Notes: a model not told the origin generated them from the letters alone. Positions 8,194 through 17,482 are shown, numbered from the stretch's first letter. The stretch: DNA of 64,000 nt from CAJJDF01 sp965658995 (GCA_965658995.1 CBFHVI010000012.1:1-64000), one strand, 5' to 3'. A program made the numbers and translations.

Positions 8194-8631
8194 ATGGAGA
8201 GAGAGACACACAATACTAGCAACATAAAAGGGACGAGACTTTTGTTTGTGGGAATAAGTTTTTTGCTGATAGGAACTGGGCTAGAATTGTACTTGCTCCA
8301 CCACTTCGAGGATTTTTTTCAACTCATTCCATTAATTTGTATTGCAAGTTCGCTCATTGTATTGGGAGTAATGCAAGTAAGAGTTTCTCATTTTATTCAA
8401 CAGTTGTTCTCTGTGCTGATGCTAATGACAGCGCTCGCTGGAATTTTTGGAATCGTACTGCACATTCAAACAAATTTTCAGTTTGAACAAGAGATGACTC
8501 CCACTCACTCCAACTGGGATTTATTCGTTGAAAGTCTTACGGGAGCTATTCCCGCTCTTGCCCCAGGCAGTTTAATTGCTTTTTCAATCCTTGGATATTC
8601 TTATACTAAACTCAAAAACAAAACATCATGA
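8194..8631 (+). CDS. Hypothetical membrane protein, four predicted helices
   Basis: A 145-residue protein that I do not recognise. Hydrophobic stretches lie at about residues 14-34 (LLFVGISFLLIGTGLELYLL), 42-61 (QLIPLICIASSLIVLGVM), 67-90 (QQLFSVLMLMTALAGIFGIVL) and 114-135 (GAIPALAPGSLIAFSILGYSY), suggesting four transmembrane segments. It overlaps the next gene by four bases (ATGA), so it is co-translated with an exported helix-hairpin-helix lipoprotein and may act with it. No charged pore or catalytic motif stands out. Confidence 0.7.
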   Translation: MERETHNTSNIKGTRLLFVGISFLLIGTGLELYLLHHFEDFFQLIPLICIASSLIVLGVMQVRVSHFIQQLFSVLMLMTALAGIFGIVLHIQTNFQFEQEMTPTHSNWDLFVESLTGAIPALAPGSLIAFSILGYSYTKLKNKTS

Positions 8632-9320
8632 ACATAAAATTCTTTCTCTTATTTCTAGCAATATCTGTAAGTTCAATAGTGCTGGTAAGCTGTCAATCAC
8701 AAGAAACTGAAACTCTCAACCAAGAAGCGGTGGTAACAGAGGAAGCACCAGTAGAATCAATCGAAAAAATTGACTCAAACGTAGTATTCAATGCCAACTT
8801 GGCATCACAGGAAGACTTGAAGCTCACGGGATTGTCTTCCGAGCTCATCGAAGAAATCTTGACTAAGAGGCCTTTTCTTACCATGAATTCATTAGATTCT
8901 CTGCTAAAAGGAGTAGCGAACAAAGAAGAATTGTACCGACACCTATTCGTGCCAATTAATCTAAACACGACCCCCGAATCAGATTTTTTATTGATCCCTG
9001 GTGTGGGTAAAAAAATGGCTCATGAATTTGAAGAGTACCGACCTTATAAAAGTATTAAGCAGTTTAGGAAGGAGATTGGAAAATATGTAGATGAAGAGGA
9101 AGTAGCGCGCTATGAGAACTATGTATTTGTACCGGTGGAATTGAACTCAGCATCAGAAGAAGACATCAAAGCCTTGCCCGGGATAGGAGAAAAAATGGCT
9201 CATGAATTTGAGGAGTATCGCCCGTATTCGTCTATGAAACAATTTGAGAAAGAAATTGGGAAGTACGTGGATGATCGAGAATTAAAAAGAATGAGTAGAC
9301 TGGTTTATTTAAAAAAATAA
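8628..9320 (+). CDS. Helix-hairpin-helix lipoprotein (ComEA-like repeats)
   Basis: A 230-residue protein with a lipoprotein signal peptide (residues 1-22, lipobox LVSC, Cys22), so it should be membrane-anchored outside the cytoplasm. After an acidic linker come helix-hairpin-helix units: a degenerate one at about 55-75 and two near-identical copies, each with the pattern L-N-x-A/T, IPGVGKKMAHEFEEYRPY or LPGIGEKMAHEFEEYRPY, and IGKYVD. The G-V/I-G hairpin binds DNA backbone in ComEA and related proteins. An extracytoplasmic DNA-binding or uptake role is the obvious hypothesis, but HhH repeats also occur in protein-protein modules. It is coupled to the membrane protein upstream. A second HhH protein lies at 25274-26347. 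Confidence 0.82.
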   Translation: MNIKFFLLFLAISVSSIVLVSCQSQETETLNQEAVVTEEAPVESIEKIDSNVVFNANLASQEDLKLTGLSSELIEEILTKRPFLTMNSLDSLLKGVANKEELYRHLFVPINLNTTPESDFLLIPGVGKKMAHEFEEYRPYKSIKQFRKEIGKYVDEEEVARYENYVFVPVELNSASEEDIKALPGIGEKMAHEFEEYRPYSSMKQFEKEIGKYVDDRELKRMSRLVYLKK

Positions 9321-9328
9321 ACGTGTTT

Positions 9329-11350
9329 CTAAAGCTTAGCCCCAAGCATGCTTCCTTCCTTTATTGCCCTTTGCGCATCAATTTTCTTGGCTAATTTTCC
9401 TCCGCCTATCAAGTGAGCAGATTTGCCAGAGGCAATCATCTCTTCATACAAGTGGCTCACACTTACTTGCCCAGCACATACAACAATAGTATCAGCCTGA
9501 ACAAAATGAGGTTCGTTATTCACGGTAAAATGAATTCCTTTTTCGTCTATTCTGTCGTAGGAAACTCCGTTAATCATCGAAACTTGTTTTATTTTGAGTG
9601 ATTGCCTATGAATCCATCCGGTCGTTTTTCCTAAATCTTTTACCACTTTTGTTTCGCTTCGCTGGAGCATTGTTATTTTTCTTGGTGAAGGGTGAGGAGC
9701 TGGTTCAATCAACCCACCTCGTGAAGAATTGGTGGGGTCAATTCCCCATTTCTTCAGAAATAATTTTGGATTCAAGGAAGGCGATTCTCCCTCATGAGAG
9801 AGGAATTCTACTACATCAAATCCAATGCCGCCTGCTCCAATAATCACTACATTTTTGCCCACTGGTTTGTTGTGTTTTAGTACATCCTCATAATCCAGCA
9901 ATGTATTGTTGTTCATCCCCTCCAGGGAAATGGATCTTGGTTTTATTCCGGTAGCAATGATTACTTCGTCATAGGCAAGAAGCTCTTTGGCATTAGTTTT
10001 ATGGTTCAGTATTAACTTAACAGAATGAAGCTCTAGTTGCCTACGAAAATACCTAAGAGTCTCATAAAATTCCTCCTTGCCAGGGATCAGCTTAGCAATA
10101 TTAAACTGACCGCCAATCTCTTTTTGTGCTTCAAATAACGTAACTTGATGTCCTCGCTGTGCTGCTACAGTGGCAGCTGATAGCCCAGCCGGTCCCGCAC
10201 CCACAACGGCAATTTTTTTGGGAGAGTCGGTGGGAGTGTAGGTCAAGATAGTTTCATGGCAGGCTCGTGGATTTACCAAGCAGCTAGCAGTTTTATGCTT
10301 GAATACATGGTCCAAACAAGCCTGGTTACAACCAATGCAGGTGTTTATTTCATCTTCACGGTTCTCAATTGCCTTGCGAATAATTTCTGGATCAGCCAAA
10401 AAAGGACGAGCCATCGATACCATGTGCGCGTGTCCGTCTGCTAATATTTCCTCCGCTTTTTGAGGAGTGTTGATTCGGTTTGTTGTGATAAGTGGAATGT
10501 TAATTTCCTTCATCATCTTTTGTGTAACCCACGAAAATCCCCCTCGCGGAACCATCGTGGCTATGGTTGGTATGCGAGCTTCGTGCCACCCAATTCCTGT
10601 ATTGATAAGCGTTGCTCCTGCTTTTTCTATTTCTTTGGCAAAGAACACGGTCTCTTCCCATGTGTTTCCTTCCTCCACCAAATCAAGCATCGAAAGTCGG
10701 AAAATCAGAATGAAGTTTTCGCCAACGGCTTCTCGTGTCTTCCTTATTATTTCTAGCGGAAATTGAATTCGATTTTCGAAACTACCTCCCCACTTATCGG
10801 TTCTTTTGTTGGTTTTTGCCGAAACAAATTCGTTCAATAAGTACCCTTCAGATCCCATGATTTCGACTCCATCATAATTCGCGTACTTGGCTAGTTTGGC
10901 TGCTCGAACAAAATGTCGTATCGTTCTGTGGATTCCTCTATTAGATAATTTCCAGGGTTTAAAAGGGCTTATGGGAGATTTTATAGAACTCGGTGCAACA
11001 GCTAGAGGGTGGTATCCATATCTTCCTGCATGTAATATTTGCATGCATATTTTTCCTTCATTTTCGTGCACAGCTTTCGTAATGATTTTGTGTTTACGTG
11101 CTTCTCTTTTGCTGGTCATTTTACTCGTAAATGGAGCGGTCCATCCTTGTCGGTTTGGGGCAATTCCTCCTGTCACTATCAGGCCTACTTGGCCTTTTGC
11201 CCGCTCAGCAAAATAAGCCGCCATTCGCTCGTAGCCATTTTTTTCTTCCTCCAATCCTGTGTGCATTGATCCCATGATTACTCTGTTCTTAAGAGTCGTG
11301 AACCCCAAATCCAATGGTTCGAGTAAATGAGGATAGCGCAAGGTTGTCAT
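9329..11350 (-). CDS. 2,4-dienoyl-CoA reductase-like FMN/FAD/4Fe-4S oxidoreductase
   Basis: A 673-residue protein of the FadH/old-yellow-enzyme type. Residues 1-330 form the FMN-binding TIM barrel (PLDLGFTTLKNRVIMGSMHTG, QILHAGRYGYHP, EIMGSEGYLLNEF). A 4Fe-4S cluster is bound by Cys338, Cys341, Cys345 and Cys357 (CIGCNQACLDHVF). From residue 379 an FAD/NAD(P) Rossmann domain follows (AVVGAGPAGLSAATVAA, then VVIIGAGGIGFDVVEF). E. coli FadH uses NADPH to reduce 2,4-dienoyl-CoA in unsaturated fatty-acid beta-oxidation. The domain order and length (about 670) fit that enzyme, but related trimethylamine dehydrogenases and enoate reductases share it, so the substrate is not certain. The minus-strand start at 11350 (ATG) is divergent from the next gene. 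Confidence 0.87.
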   Translation of the reverse strand: MTTLRYPHLLEPLDLGFTTLKNRVIMGSMHTGLEEEKNGYERMAAYFAERAKGQVGLIVTGGIAPNRQGWTAPFTSKMTSKREARKHKIITKAVHENEGKICMQILHAGRYGYHPLAVAPSSIKSPISPFKPWKLSNRGIHRTIRHFVRAAKLAKYANYDGVEIMGSEGYLLNEFVSAKTNKRTDKWGGSFENRIQFPLEIIRKTREAVGENFILIFRLSMLDLVEEGNTWEETVFFAKEIEKAGATLINTGIGWHEARIPTIATMVPRGGFSWVTQKMMKEINIPLITTNRINTPQKAEEILADGHAHMVSMARPFLADPEIIRKAIENREDEINTCIGCNQACLDHVFKHKTASCLVNPRACHETILTYTPTDSPKKIAVVGAGPAGLSAATVAAQRGHQVTLFEAQKEIGGQFNIAKLIPGKEEFYETLRYFRRQLELHSVKLILNHKTNAKELLAYDEVIIATGIKPRSISLEGMNNNTLLDYEDVLKHNKPVGKNVVIIGAGGIGFDVVEFLSHEGESPSLNPKLFLKKWGIDPTNSSRGGLIEPAPHPSPRKITMLQRSETKVVKDLGKTTGWIHRQSLKIKQVSMINGVSYDRIDEKGIHFTVNNEPHFVQADTIVVCAGQVSVSHLYEEMIASGKSAHLIGGGKLAKKIDAQRAIKEGSMLGAKL

Positions 11351-11357
11351 AGTTTAG

Positions 11358-11365
11358 TATATTTG
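11358..11365 (+). promoter_or_regulatory. Bacteroidota -7 element (TATATTTG)
   Basis: TATATTTG matches TAnnTTTG and lies 36 bp upstream of the ATG at 11402, inside the divergent gap. It supports starting the membrane-protein gene at 11402 and not at the ATG at 11327, which lies within the oppositely oriented reductase gene. Confidence 0.5.
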
Positions 11366-11401
11366 TCGATTCTTGTACTAAAATACATTAATTCTAAACC
11401 A

Positions 11402-11989
11402 ATGAAAAGAGACAACAAAGTATTTATCACCTACATTCTCGTTCTGTTAGTTTACGGTGCAAGTTATTTGCTTACCGCTGGTAGTTTTGCTTTTTCGCCT
11501 GCTTATTCGGATTTTGGGTTGGGTATTATTTCTATTGGGCTATTCTTCAATAAAAAGATTTCGAAATATTCATTTCTGCTCATTCCTTTTGCTTTCAGTT
11601 TGTTTTATCTCATTGCCGATAGGCAAGCATATGTTCTGTTGGATAGAGGAGGCTTTTATCTGCTGAAGAATATTACGCTCATTGCTTTTTCGCTTCTTTT
11701 GATGTGGGATTTGAATAAAGGTAGATACCGAACACTAAGGTTTTTCTTGTGGTGTTTGGCACTAGTAATTATTGGTTTTTTTGCAGCACGATTTTCCAAT
11801 CAAGATTTTGCTTTTAGTAAGGAGTTTACCCTTTATAAAAACGCAATTTCTTTTTTGTTGACTTCCATTATTCTTAGTCTCAATGGGGCAAAAAGTACGC
11901 TCTCCGTAGGCCTAAAACGAATGATTATTGTCGTTGGGTTGTCTTTCTTTATTGAGATAGTCGCCTATTTGATTCAAATAACACTATAA
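11402..11989 (+). CDS. Hypothetical integral membrane protein
   Basis: A 195-residue, strongly hydrophobic protein without a family I recognise. About six hydrophobic helices can be traced, for example residues 9-29 (VFITYILVLLVYGASYLLTAG), around 40-52, 58-72 (FLLIPFAFSLFYLI), 88-101, 110-128 and 170-190. Short basic loops (NKGRYR) separate them. Homologues, if any, may be lineage-specific. The gene stands alone between a divergent reductase and the convergent rsmD. It has its own promoter element, and its stop lies 20 bp from the rsmD stop. Confidence 0.65.
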   Translation: MKRDNKVFITYILVLLVYGASYLLTAGSFAFSPAYSDFGLGIISIGLFFNKKISKYSFLLIPFAFSLFYLIADRQAYVLLDRGGFYLLKNITLIAFSLLLMWDLNKGRYRTLRFFLWCLALVIIGFFAARFSNQDFAFSKEFTLYKNAISFLLTSIILSLNGAKSTLSVGLKRMIIVVGLSFFIEIVAYLIQITL

Positions 11990-12009
11990 CCCGAAAAAAT
12001 AGTATTGGA

Positions 12010-12552
12010 CTAGCTGGGCATTTCGTAAAATGAGAAACTTAAGTTTCCGTAGTTTCTTGTTTCTACAAAATTGGGATGGTCTTTCGGAAGTACATTTTTT
12101 TGGTGCTCATACACCAAGATTCCTCCGGGTACTAGCAGCTTGTTTTTAAAAATTAGTTGTGGAATTTCAAATCCAGCTTCCATTGAGTAGGGTGGGTCTG
12201 CAAAAATCAAATTAAACTGTTGGCTGCAGGTTTTTAGGTATTTAAAAACATCGAGTTGAATAGTATGAACAGAGTCGAATAAGTTCATTTCTTCTATCAT
12301 TTTATTGATAAAATTTATGTGGTTTCTCTCTTTTTCAACCACAGTTATATCCTCACAGCCTCGCGAAGCAAATTCCAACGAAATACTTCCTATACCTGCA
12401 AATAAATCAAGCACAATTAGATCTTCAATGTCGACTTTGTTGTTCAGAATATTGAACAAGGCCTCTTTGGCAAAGTCGGTGGTTGGCCGTGCCGTAATAT
12501 TTTTTGGTGCTTTAAATCTTTTTGACTTGAATTTACCTCCTATAATACGCAT
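12010..12552 (-). CDS. rsmD: 16S rRNA (guanine(966)-N(2))-methyltransferase
   Basis: A 180-residue SAM-dependent methyltransferase of RsmD type, which modifies G966 of 16S rRNA. Signature segments are MRIIGGKFKSKRF at the start, RPTTDFAKEALFNIL, the SAM loop VLDLFAGIGSISLEFASRG (about residues 44-62) and the N6/N2-methylase motif FADPPY (about 114-119). Length agrees with the family. The gene overlaps the end of the DUF3822 gene by 13 bp, the conserved Bacteroidota arrangement, so both are read as one operon. Confidence 0.94.
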   Translation of the reverse strand: MRIIGGKFKSKRFKAPKNITARPTTDFAKEALFNILNNKVDIEDLIVLDLFAGIGSISLEFASRGCEDITVVEKERNHINFINKMIEEMNLFDSVHTIQLDVFKYLKTCSQQFNLIFADPPYSMEAGFEIPQLIFKNKLLVPGGILVYEHQKNVLPKDHPNFVETRNYGNLSFSFYEMPS

Positions 12553-13340
12553 GAATGTTGTTTGTGCAGCGTGAAAAATTGATGTCTGGCTATTGCATTA
12601 AGTTGACTAGCCTCTATGTCATTAAAGGTAATATTTTCTTGGGGAATAAATTGGTTCCAAAAAGACAATGTTTCACCTTCTTTGGAAATTTCTCCTGAGA
12701 GTTGAAATTTGGTTGTTCGTATGTCTATTCCAAGCTCGTCCATCACCAACCCAAGGTAATACATGGATTCGTCTTTGTTTTCAAATTCAAATCGATTGAA
12801 AAAGAGGAGCTTTTTGTCTTGTTTTACTACTATTTCGTATGAGTTTGGAGAAGAAAAATTGACGGCCACTCCATCTAATAGTAAATCGCAGAGTATACTT
12901 GAAATATGCTTGATCTGAACAGTTGGAAATTTTGTTAACAATTGAGTTTCCAATTCTGTATTTATTCCATAGCAAGTAACGATATCTTGAGTGAGAAACG
13001 AATCACTTTTCACTTTGTGTTCAGTGCCAAGCGAAACAACTTGACTCAAATAAGTTTCCTTGTGTTCTTCTTGATAAAGTGCCCTGGGCACAAGCGAAAA
13101 GAGTGAATTTATGAGGGTAGCACTCACCGAGTTTGGAGTGGCAATGGAAGTGATTTTACTTTGAGAAATGAGCTGAGTAAAATCTTGGCTATTTCCCGAA
13201 AGATGTTCGATCGCTTCGGGTTTCGCATTTTTCTTGTTTACAAGGAGTAATGAAACTCTTTGTGGATAGATTTCTATGGATAGATGAAAGTTTGGGTAAG
13301 ATTTTACTTCATTTTCTGTCATGTTGTAAAATACTACCAT
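12540..13340 (-). CDS. DUF3822 family protein
   Basis: A 266-residue protein of the DUF3822 family, which in Bacteroidota sits directly before rsmD, as it does here with a 13-bp overlap. Internal features are the N-terminal beta-strand FHLSIEIYPQRVSLLLV, the central VTCYGINTELETQLLTKFP, and a later LLFFNRFEFENKDESMYYLG followed by FQLSGEIS. This alternation resembles an ASKHA/actin-like nucleotide-binding fold; that structural statement is inference. The function is unknown; the linkage suggests a role in rRNA modification or ribosome biogenesis. The start is ATG at 13340, with an alternative ATG at 13322. Confidence 0.82.
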   Translation of the reverse strand: MVVFYNMTENEVKSYPNFHLSIEIYPQRVSLLLVNKKNAKPEAIEHLSGNSQDFTQLISQSKITSIATPNSVSATLINSLFSLVPRALYQEEHKETYLSQVVSLGTEHKVKSDSFLTQDIVTCYGINTELETQLLTKFPTVQIKHISSILCDLLLDGVAVNFSSPNSYEIVVKQDKKLLFFNRFEFENKDESMYYLGLVMDELGIDIRTTKFQLSGEISKEGETLSFWNQFIPQENITFNDIEASQLNAIARHQFFTLHKQHSCVL

Positions 13341-13377
13341 AGTGGTAATTAATTAATTTGTGTGAGAAATCTTGAAG

Positions 13378-14247
13378 TTATTTCCAGTTTGATTTCATGC
13401 TTTTTTCTTCCAATCCTCCCAATTTAAAAACTTCTGTAACGTCATAGTCGAATTGAGGTCCATAAGGAGGGATAGAGGAGATTTCTACATGAAGAGTAGA
13501 ATCCACTAGTTTGGTTTCCATGACAAATGTTTTCTTGGCAGTGTCGTTTTTAATCGTTCTTTGAACCGTTAATTTATCAATGTCAAACGGATAAATTCTT
13601 TTTTGCTTCTCTTGTTCTTCTTCACTGAACAAGTCTTGGGATACTTGGATTTTTGCATAATCTCTAACGATCAACCCTAGTTTTAACGCATCTGCCTCAG
13701 TCCAAACTTCTTTTGGATATCTATACCCCAATGACCTTCCTTCTTCCACTGTCATTTTTCTGGAAGGTAAATCACCTTCTGCTTTAACTAATACTTTAAT
13801 CGAATCATTTTTTGCAAATTGAATTAACTCAGTAAAACTTCCAGCAAATTTTCGATACTTTCTGTCGTAAGCCTCTTGAAGTTTTTGGATGTCTTTTAGT
13901 CCTTGTTTTGCTAATTCTTGTGACTCTTCTACTTCAGCCAAATAAATAATTCTATCCTCTACAGTTTTAAAATTCAAAAATAAGTAGAAAAAAGACCCTG
14001 CGATAAAAATGAGAGAGAGTCCAGCAGTAATTCCTCTCGATATTTTTTGTTGTAGGATAAAAAACAACGAAACAAATCCAAGGATAAATAATCCAATAGA
14101 ACCATAGATGAAATAGGCACTTTGTGTTAAATCTGTTCCTCCATTTGAACTAGCTCCTACTATCAAGCATGAAATTCCTGCTAATATTAAAAGTATGGAG
14201 AAAAGGTATTTTCTTACAAATAACCAAAATTCATCAAAAATATCCAT
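13378..14247 (-). CDS. Hypothetical membrane-anchored protein
   Basis: A 289-residue protein without a family I can name. Three hydrophobic helices lie in the first 115 residues: about 13-31 (YLFSILLILAGISCLIVGA), 44-66 (YFIYGSIGLFILGFVSLFFIL) and 74-92 (AGLSLIFIAGSFFYLFLNF). A coiled-coil segment follows at about 95-135 (LAEVEESQELAKQGLKDIQK). The C-terminal soluble part carries YDRKYRKFAGSFTELIQFAK, a pattern found in Bacteroidota membrane proteins where a similar helix precedes a periplasmic beta domain. The ATG is at 14247. It is probably an envelope protein; its partner is unknown. Confidence 0.68.
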   Translation of the reverse strand: MDIFDEFWLFVRKYLFSILLILAGISCLIVGASSNGGTDLTQSAYFIYGSIGLFILGFVSLFFILQQKISRGITAGLSLIFIAGSFFYLFLNFKTVEDRIIYLAEVEESQELAKQGLKDIQKLQEAYDRKYRKFAGSFTELIQFAKNDSIKVLVKAEGDLPSRKMTVEEGRSLGYRYPKEVWTEADALKLGLIVRDYAKIQVSQDLFSEEEQEKQKRIYPFDIDKLTVQRTIKNDTAKKTFVMETKLVDSTLHVEISSIPPYGPQFDYDVTEVFKLGGLEEKSMKSNWK

Positions 14248-14436
14248 GTAGTTTTATTTATTGCGGGTTTCTTATAGAAACAAAATTAAAAATTTTTTTC
14301 ATTGAACAAATTAAATTTAGAGTTATTCTCCGTTATTTACATATTATTTAATATTTCACTTATTTTGGGGTAAATAATCTTTGTAAACGGTATTCTTATT
14401 ATTGTTTTCCTCCGTTTTAGAATTCATTTTCGTTTT

Positions 14437-15861
14437 ATGCAACAAGAAAAGTTTGAAGAATTAATTGCAAGTCAGTTTGAATTTCCTTTTACTGAGGATC
14501 AGTCAAAACTAATTGAACGGCTTCATGATTTTCTTACATCGGGAAGTGCCAAGAAGCTTTTTGTACTGAATGGATATGCAGGAACTGGTAAAACAACTTT
14601 AGTTTCTGCGCTTACCAAAGTGATCGGAAAATTGAACTTAAAAACGGTATTGTTGGCTCCCACTGGAAGGGCAGCAAAGGTGATTTCTTCCTATTCAGGA
14701 AGGAGGGCGTTTACGATTCATAAAATGATCTACACGTACAAGTATGTGGGAGGTAGAAGTTTATTTGTACTGAAGAAAAATACCCTTTTGAATACCCTTT
14801 TTATTGTGGACGAAGCCTCCATGATAGGAGATAATTCCTACATAGATAAGAAATCCCTGTTGGATGATTTGATGGAATATGTGTACGAAGGAAAGAGGTG
14901 TGCCTTACTCTTTGTAGGCGATACCGCTCAATTACCGCCTGTGGGAGAAGAGTTGAGTCGAGCACTCGACCCAAAGTTTTTAGAGTCTACTTTTTACGCA
15001 GAGGTTTTTGAGTACAGATTGACGCAAGTAGTGCGACAGAAACAAGAATCAGGTATTTTGGTAAATGCCACACAGATTAGAAACAAAATTCACGAGGAAG
15101 AATTGTTGCCGCTTATTTCCAACCGCAAGTATGAGGATGTTCTTCAGGTGGTGGGTAATGAGCTGCAAGATGAATTGGAAAGTTCGTATGCCAGTTTTGG
15201 AGTCGAAAACTGTATTGTTTTGTGTAGATCCAACAAAAGAGCAAACCTATTTAACCAGCACATTAGAGCCAGAATTCTCTTCAAAGAAGAAGAGATTGAC
15301 GCGGGAGATTTAATGATGGTAGTTAAGAATAATTATCATTGGCTATCCGATAAGTCCAAGGCGGGTTTTATTGCAAATGGCGATATTATCGAATTGTTGC
15401 GAATAAGCAAAATCGAGGAATTATATGGATTCAAATTTGCCTCAGTCGAAATTCGGCTGGTGGATTATCCAGACGAAGAGCCCTTCGATGTAAAACTTAT
15501 GTTGGATGCCATCATGGTAGAAACAACAAATTTACCTCGAGCCAAGCTCAAAACTCTCTATTTTGAAATAGAAAAGGAGTACTTAGACGAATTTCCGGGA
15601 AAGAAGGAGCGGATGGAAAAAGTATTGAAAAACCCTTATTTTAATGCACTTCAGGTAAAGTTCTCCTATGCCGTAACCTGCCACAAGTCGCAAGGAGGAC
15701 AGTGGGATACGGTGTTTATTGATCAGGGTTATTTAACCAAAGAAATGGTAAATCCCGAATATTTAAGATGGCTCTATACCGCTTTCACGCGGGCGAAAAC
15801 AAAACTATATTTGGCGAATTTTAATGCCATGTTTTTTGGTGAATCTATCGAGAAAGAATAA
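14437..15861 (+). CDS. RecD/PIF1-like superfamily 1 DNA helicase
   Basis: A 474-residue SF1 helicase. Walker A is GYAGTGKTT (46-54), Walker B is FIVDEASMIGD (122-132), the glutamine-bearing motif III is FVGDTAQLPPVGEEL, and motif IV-like VRQKQESG is present. The C-terminal UvrD_C_2 box YAVTCHKSQGGQWDTVFID and motif VI WLYTAFTRAKTKLYLAN are intact. The protein is short and lacks the RecBCD N-terminal region, so it resembles stand-alone RecD-like/PIF1-like helicases common in Bacteroidota. It probably unwinds DNA 5'-3' in repair or replication-fork processing (family knowledge). It is convergent with the following T9SS gene, with a 17-bp overlap of the coding ends. Confidence 0.88.
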   Translation: MQQEKFEELIASQFEFPFTEDQSKLIERLHDFLTSGSAKKLFVLNGYAGTGKTTLVSALTKVIGKLNLKTVLLAPTGRAAKVISSYSGRRAFTIHKMIYTYKYVGGRSLFVLKKNTLLNTLFIVDEASMIGDNSYIDKKSLLDDLMEYVYEGKRCALLFVGDTAQLPPVGEELSRALDPKFLESTFYAEVFEYRLTQVVRQKQESGILVNATQIRNKIHEEELLPLISNRKYEDVLQVVGNELQDELESSYASFGVENCIVLCRSNKRANLFNQHIRARILFKEEEIDAGDLMMVVKNNYHWLSDKSKAGFIANGDIIELLRISKIEELYGFKFASVEIRLVDYPDEEPFDVKLMLDAIMVETTNLPRAKLKTLYFEIEKEYLDEFPGKKERMEKVLKNPYFNALQVKFSYAVTCHKSQGGQWDTVFIDQGYLTKEMVNPEYLRWLYTAFTRAKTKLYLANFNAMFFGESIEKE

Positions 15862-17467
15862 TTCGTTGAGTGGTGCTTTCGTAGTCAGTTTTTAGTTGAA
15901 CAAGGTATATTCCAGATGCCCGAATTTCCTGAATTTCTTCAGAAAAAGAGTGTTTTCCTGTCGGCATATTTTTCACTGTTCGTTCCGATATGATTTTTCC
16001 ATCAGAAGATAGAATCCGAATAACGATGGATGAGGGTTGAGTGAGGGTGTAGTTTATGTTGAAAATGCCATTGTTGGGATTAGGAAAAACAACTAACTTA
16101 AGTGTTCCTGTGCTTTGTTTGTTCAGTTCGGGCAACGAATAGGTATTTCCTTTGAGAATCCTTACTTCAAACAGTTGATTGCTAGCAGAACTTTGGGATC
16201 CTGTATTAGAAAAGAAAATATTGGGCGCAGTACTGCTAATTCCTCCAAATATGTACCCAACCAAAGTGGTGTCGGTAGATAAGCTATCCAATTTTATCAC
16301 TCCGTTGTGGTATCTAGGAATGGAGGTTACAGGGATAAACTCTGATCCAGCTCCTAGCAAGGAAGGCATCGTTACGGGGAGTTTGTATTCAGCCATATTT
16401 CCGCCTACGTCTCTCGTTACGCGGGCAATAGTATTTACAAAAGGAACATTGTTATCTTGTGTTAAAACTCCGGAATTGTCATAATATTGGGCGATTCCTC
16501 CAAAGAAAATGGTGCTCATTTCCGAATAATAATCGGAGTACAACGGAATGTTGGCACAGTGATAATGATTGTAATATTGACTAAAAGTGTTGTTTGGAAC
16601 ATAGCCATTGCTATCGATGTTTACGCAATTCAAGAAAGGTATGTCCGCGTTTTTTTGAAATACTCCCGAAAAAGCAGTTAATCCTTCTTGTCCGTTTGGC
16701 AATATTTGAGGTGTCACATTATAGTCTCTTCTGTGTAGCTGATTAGTATCTCTCCACTCACCTAGATGGTTGATCGAGAGCGAGGTGCCGTTGTCAGAAA
16801 TTGTAAATTTTCTTATTTCATTCGTGTATTCTTGAATGAAACCTGGTCCATGTGTTGGCCCCATTGGATTGTACCTTCCAATAAATTTTTGCCCTCCAAC
16901 CAAATAATAAGTGTCGTATATTTTTTCGAGCCTTCCTCCAGTTACTTGAAATTTTGAGTCTGAGATTTGTCGAAAAAAAGAAGTGATGGATGTGTTGTTT
17001 ATCACAGCATTGATTGTAGCTGACACATCAATGGCCGTTAAGTTGGCAAAGGTGGTGTGGTCAGATGACGCAGAGCTGTAGCCATAACCTCCAATTAGAT
17101 ACAAAGTGTTACCTTCTTGAAAAAATTCAGCGTTTGTTGATTTTACATGATCTTGTAGGGCAGAAGGCAAGGAAGAAATTGATTTGCTCCAAGTTTGTCG
17201 TGTAACGGGATCCACAACTATTAGCTGATTGTTGTGTCCCGCTATGTCAAAACTAGCAAAAGGTTGCCTTTGATGAAGTCCGTCAAGTCTTCCTCCTATC
17301 AATAGCCACTTGCCGTTGTGTTGAGCAAAAGCAAAGGATTGAATCCCGCCTAATGACGGAACAGAAATAGGGGATAAGTTTACTTGGAAGTCTGCTTTTT
17401 GTGAAAAAGCAACGATGCTGTGGATCCCAAAAAGCAAAGAAAGAATATAGATAGTTTTATTATTCAT
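15845..17467 (-). CDS. Kelch-like secreted protein with T9SS type-A sorting domain
   Basis: A 540-residue protein with a signal peptide (residues 1-22, ending VAFSQ). Several kelch-type blades are visible, each with a GG-bearing strand such as WLLIGGRLDGLHQ, LYLIGGYGYS, YYLVGGQKFIGRYN and GYIFGGISS, so residues about 28-440 should form a beta-propeller. The final 80 residues contain VVFPNPNNGIFNINY, then GKIISERTV and a terminal GIYLVQLKTD segment, the type-A T9SS sorting domain. The protein is expected to be exported and attached at the surface. No catalytic residues stand out, so ligand and function are unknown. The 3' end overlaps the helicase gene. Confidence 0.85.
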   Translation of the reverse strand: MNNKTIYILSLLFGIHSIVAFSQKADFQVNLSPISVPSLGGIQSFAFAQHNGKWLLIGGRLDGLHQRQPFASFDIAGHNNQLIVVDPVTRQTWSKSISSLPSALQDHVKSTNAEFFQEGNTLYLIGGYGYSSASSDHTTFANLTAIDVSATINAVINNTSITSFFRQISDSKFQVTGGRLEKIYDTYYLVGGQKFIGRYNPMGPTHGPGFIQEYTNEIRKFTISDNGTSLSINHLGEWRDTNQLHRRDYNVTPQILPNGQEGLTAFSGVFQKNADIPFLNCVNIDSNGYVPNNTFSQYYNHYHCANIPLYSDYYSEMSTIFFGGIAQYYDNSGVLTQDNNVPFVNTIARVTRDVGGNMAEYKLPVTMPSLLGAGSEFIPVTSIPRYHNGVIKLDSLSTDTTLVGYIFGGISSTAPNIFFSNTGSQSSASNQLFEVRILKGNTYSLPELNKQSTGTLKLVVFPNPNNGIFNINYTLTQPSSIVIRILSSDGKIISERTVKNMPTGKHSFSEEIQEIRASGIYLVQLKTDYESTTQRIILSR

Positions 17468-17482
17468 GAGGTTTATTTCTTA

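Noticed and set aside
11327..11401. Upstream extension of the 11402 membrane protein to an ATG at 11327
   Set aside because: It would lie in the divergent reductase coding region and include the TATATTTG promoter element. The start at 11402 fits a normal N-terminus.
12305..12574. Plus-strand frame opposite rsmD
   Set aside because: The minus strand encodes a complete RsmD with all motifs; the plus frame is a shadow.
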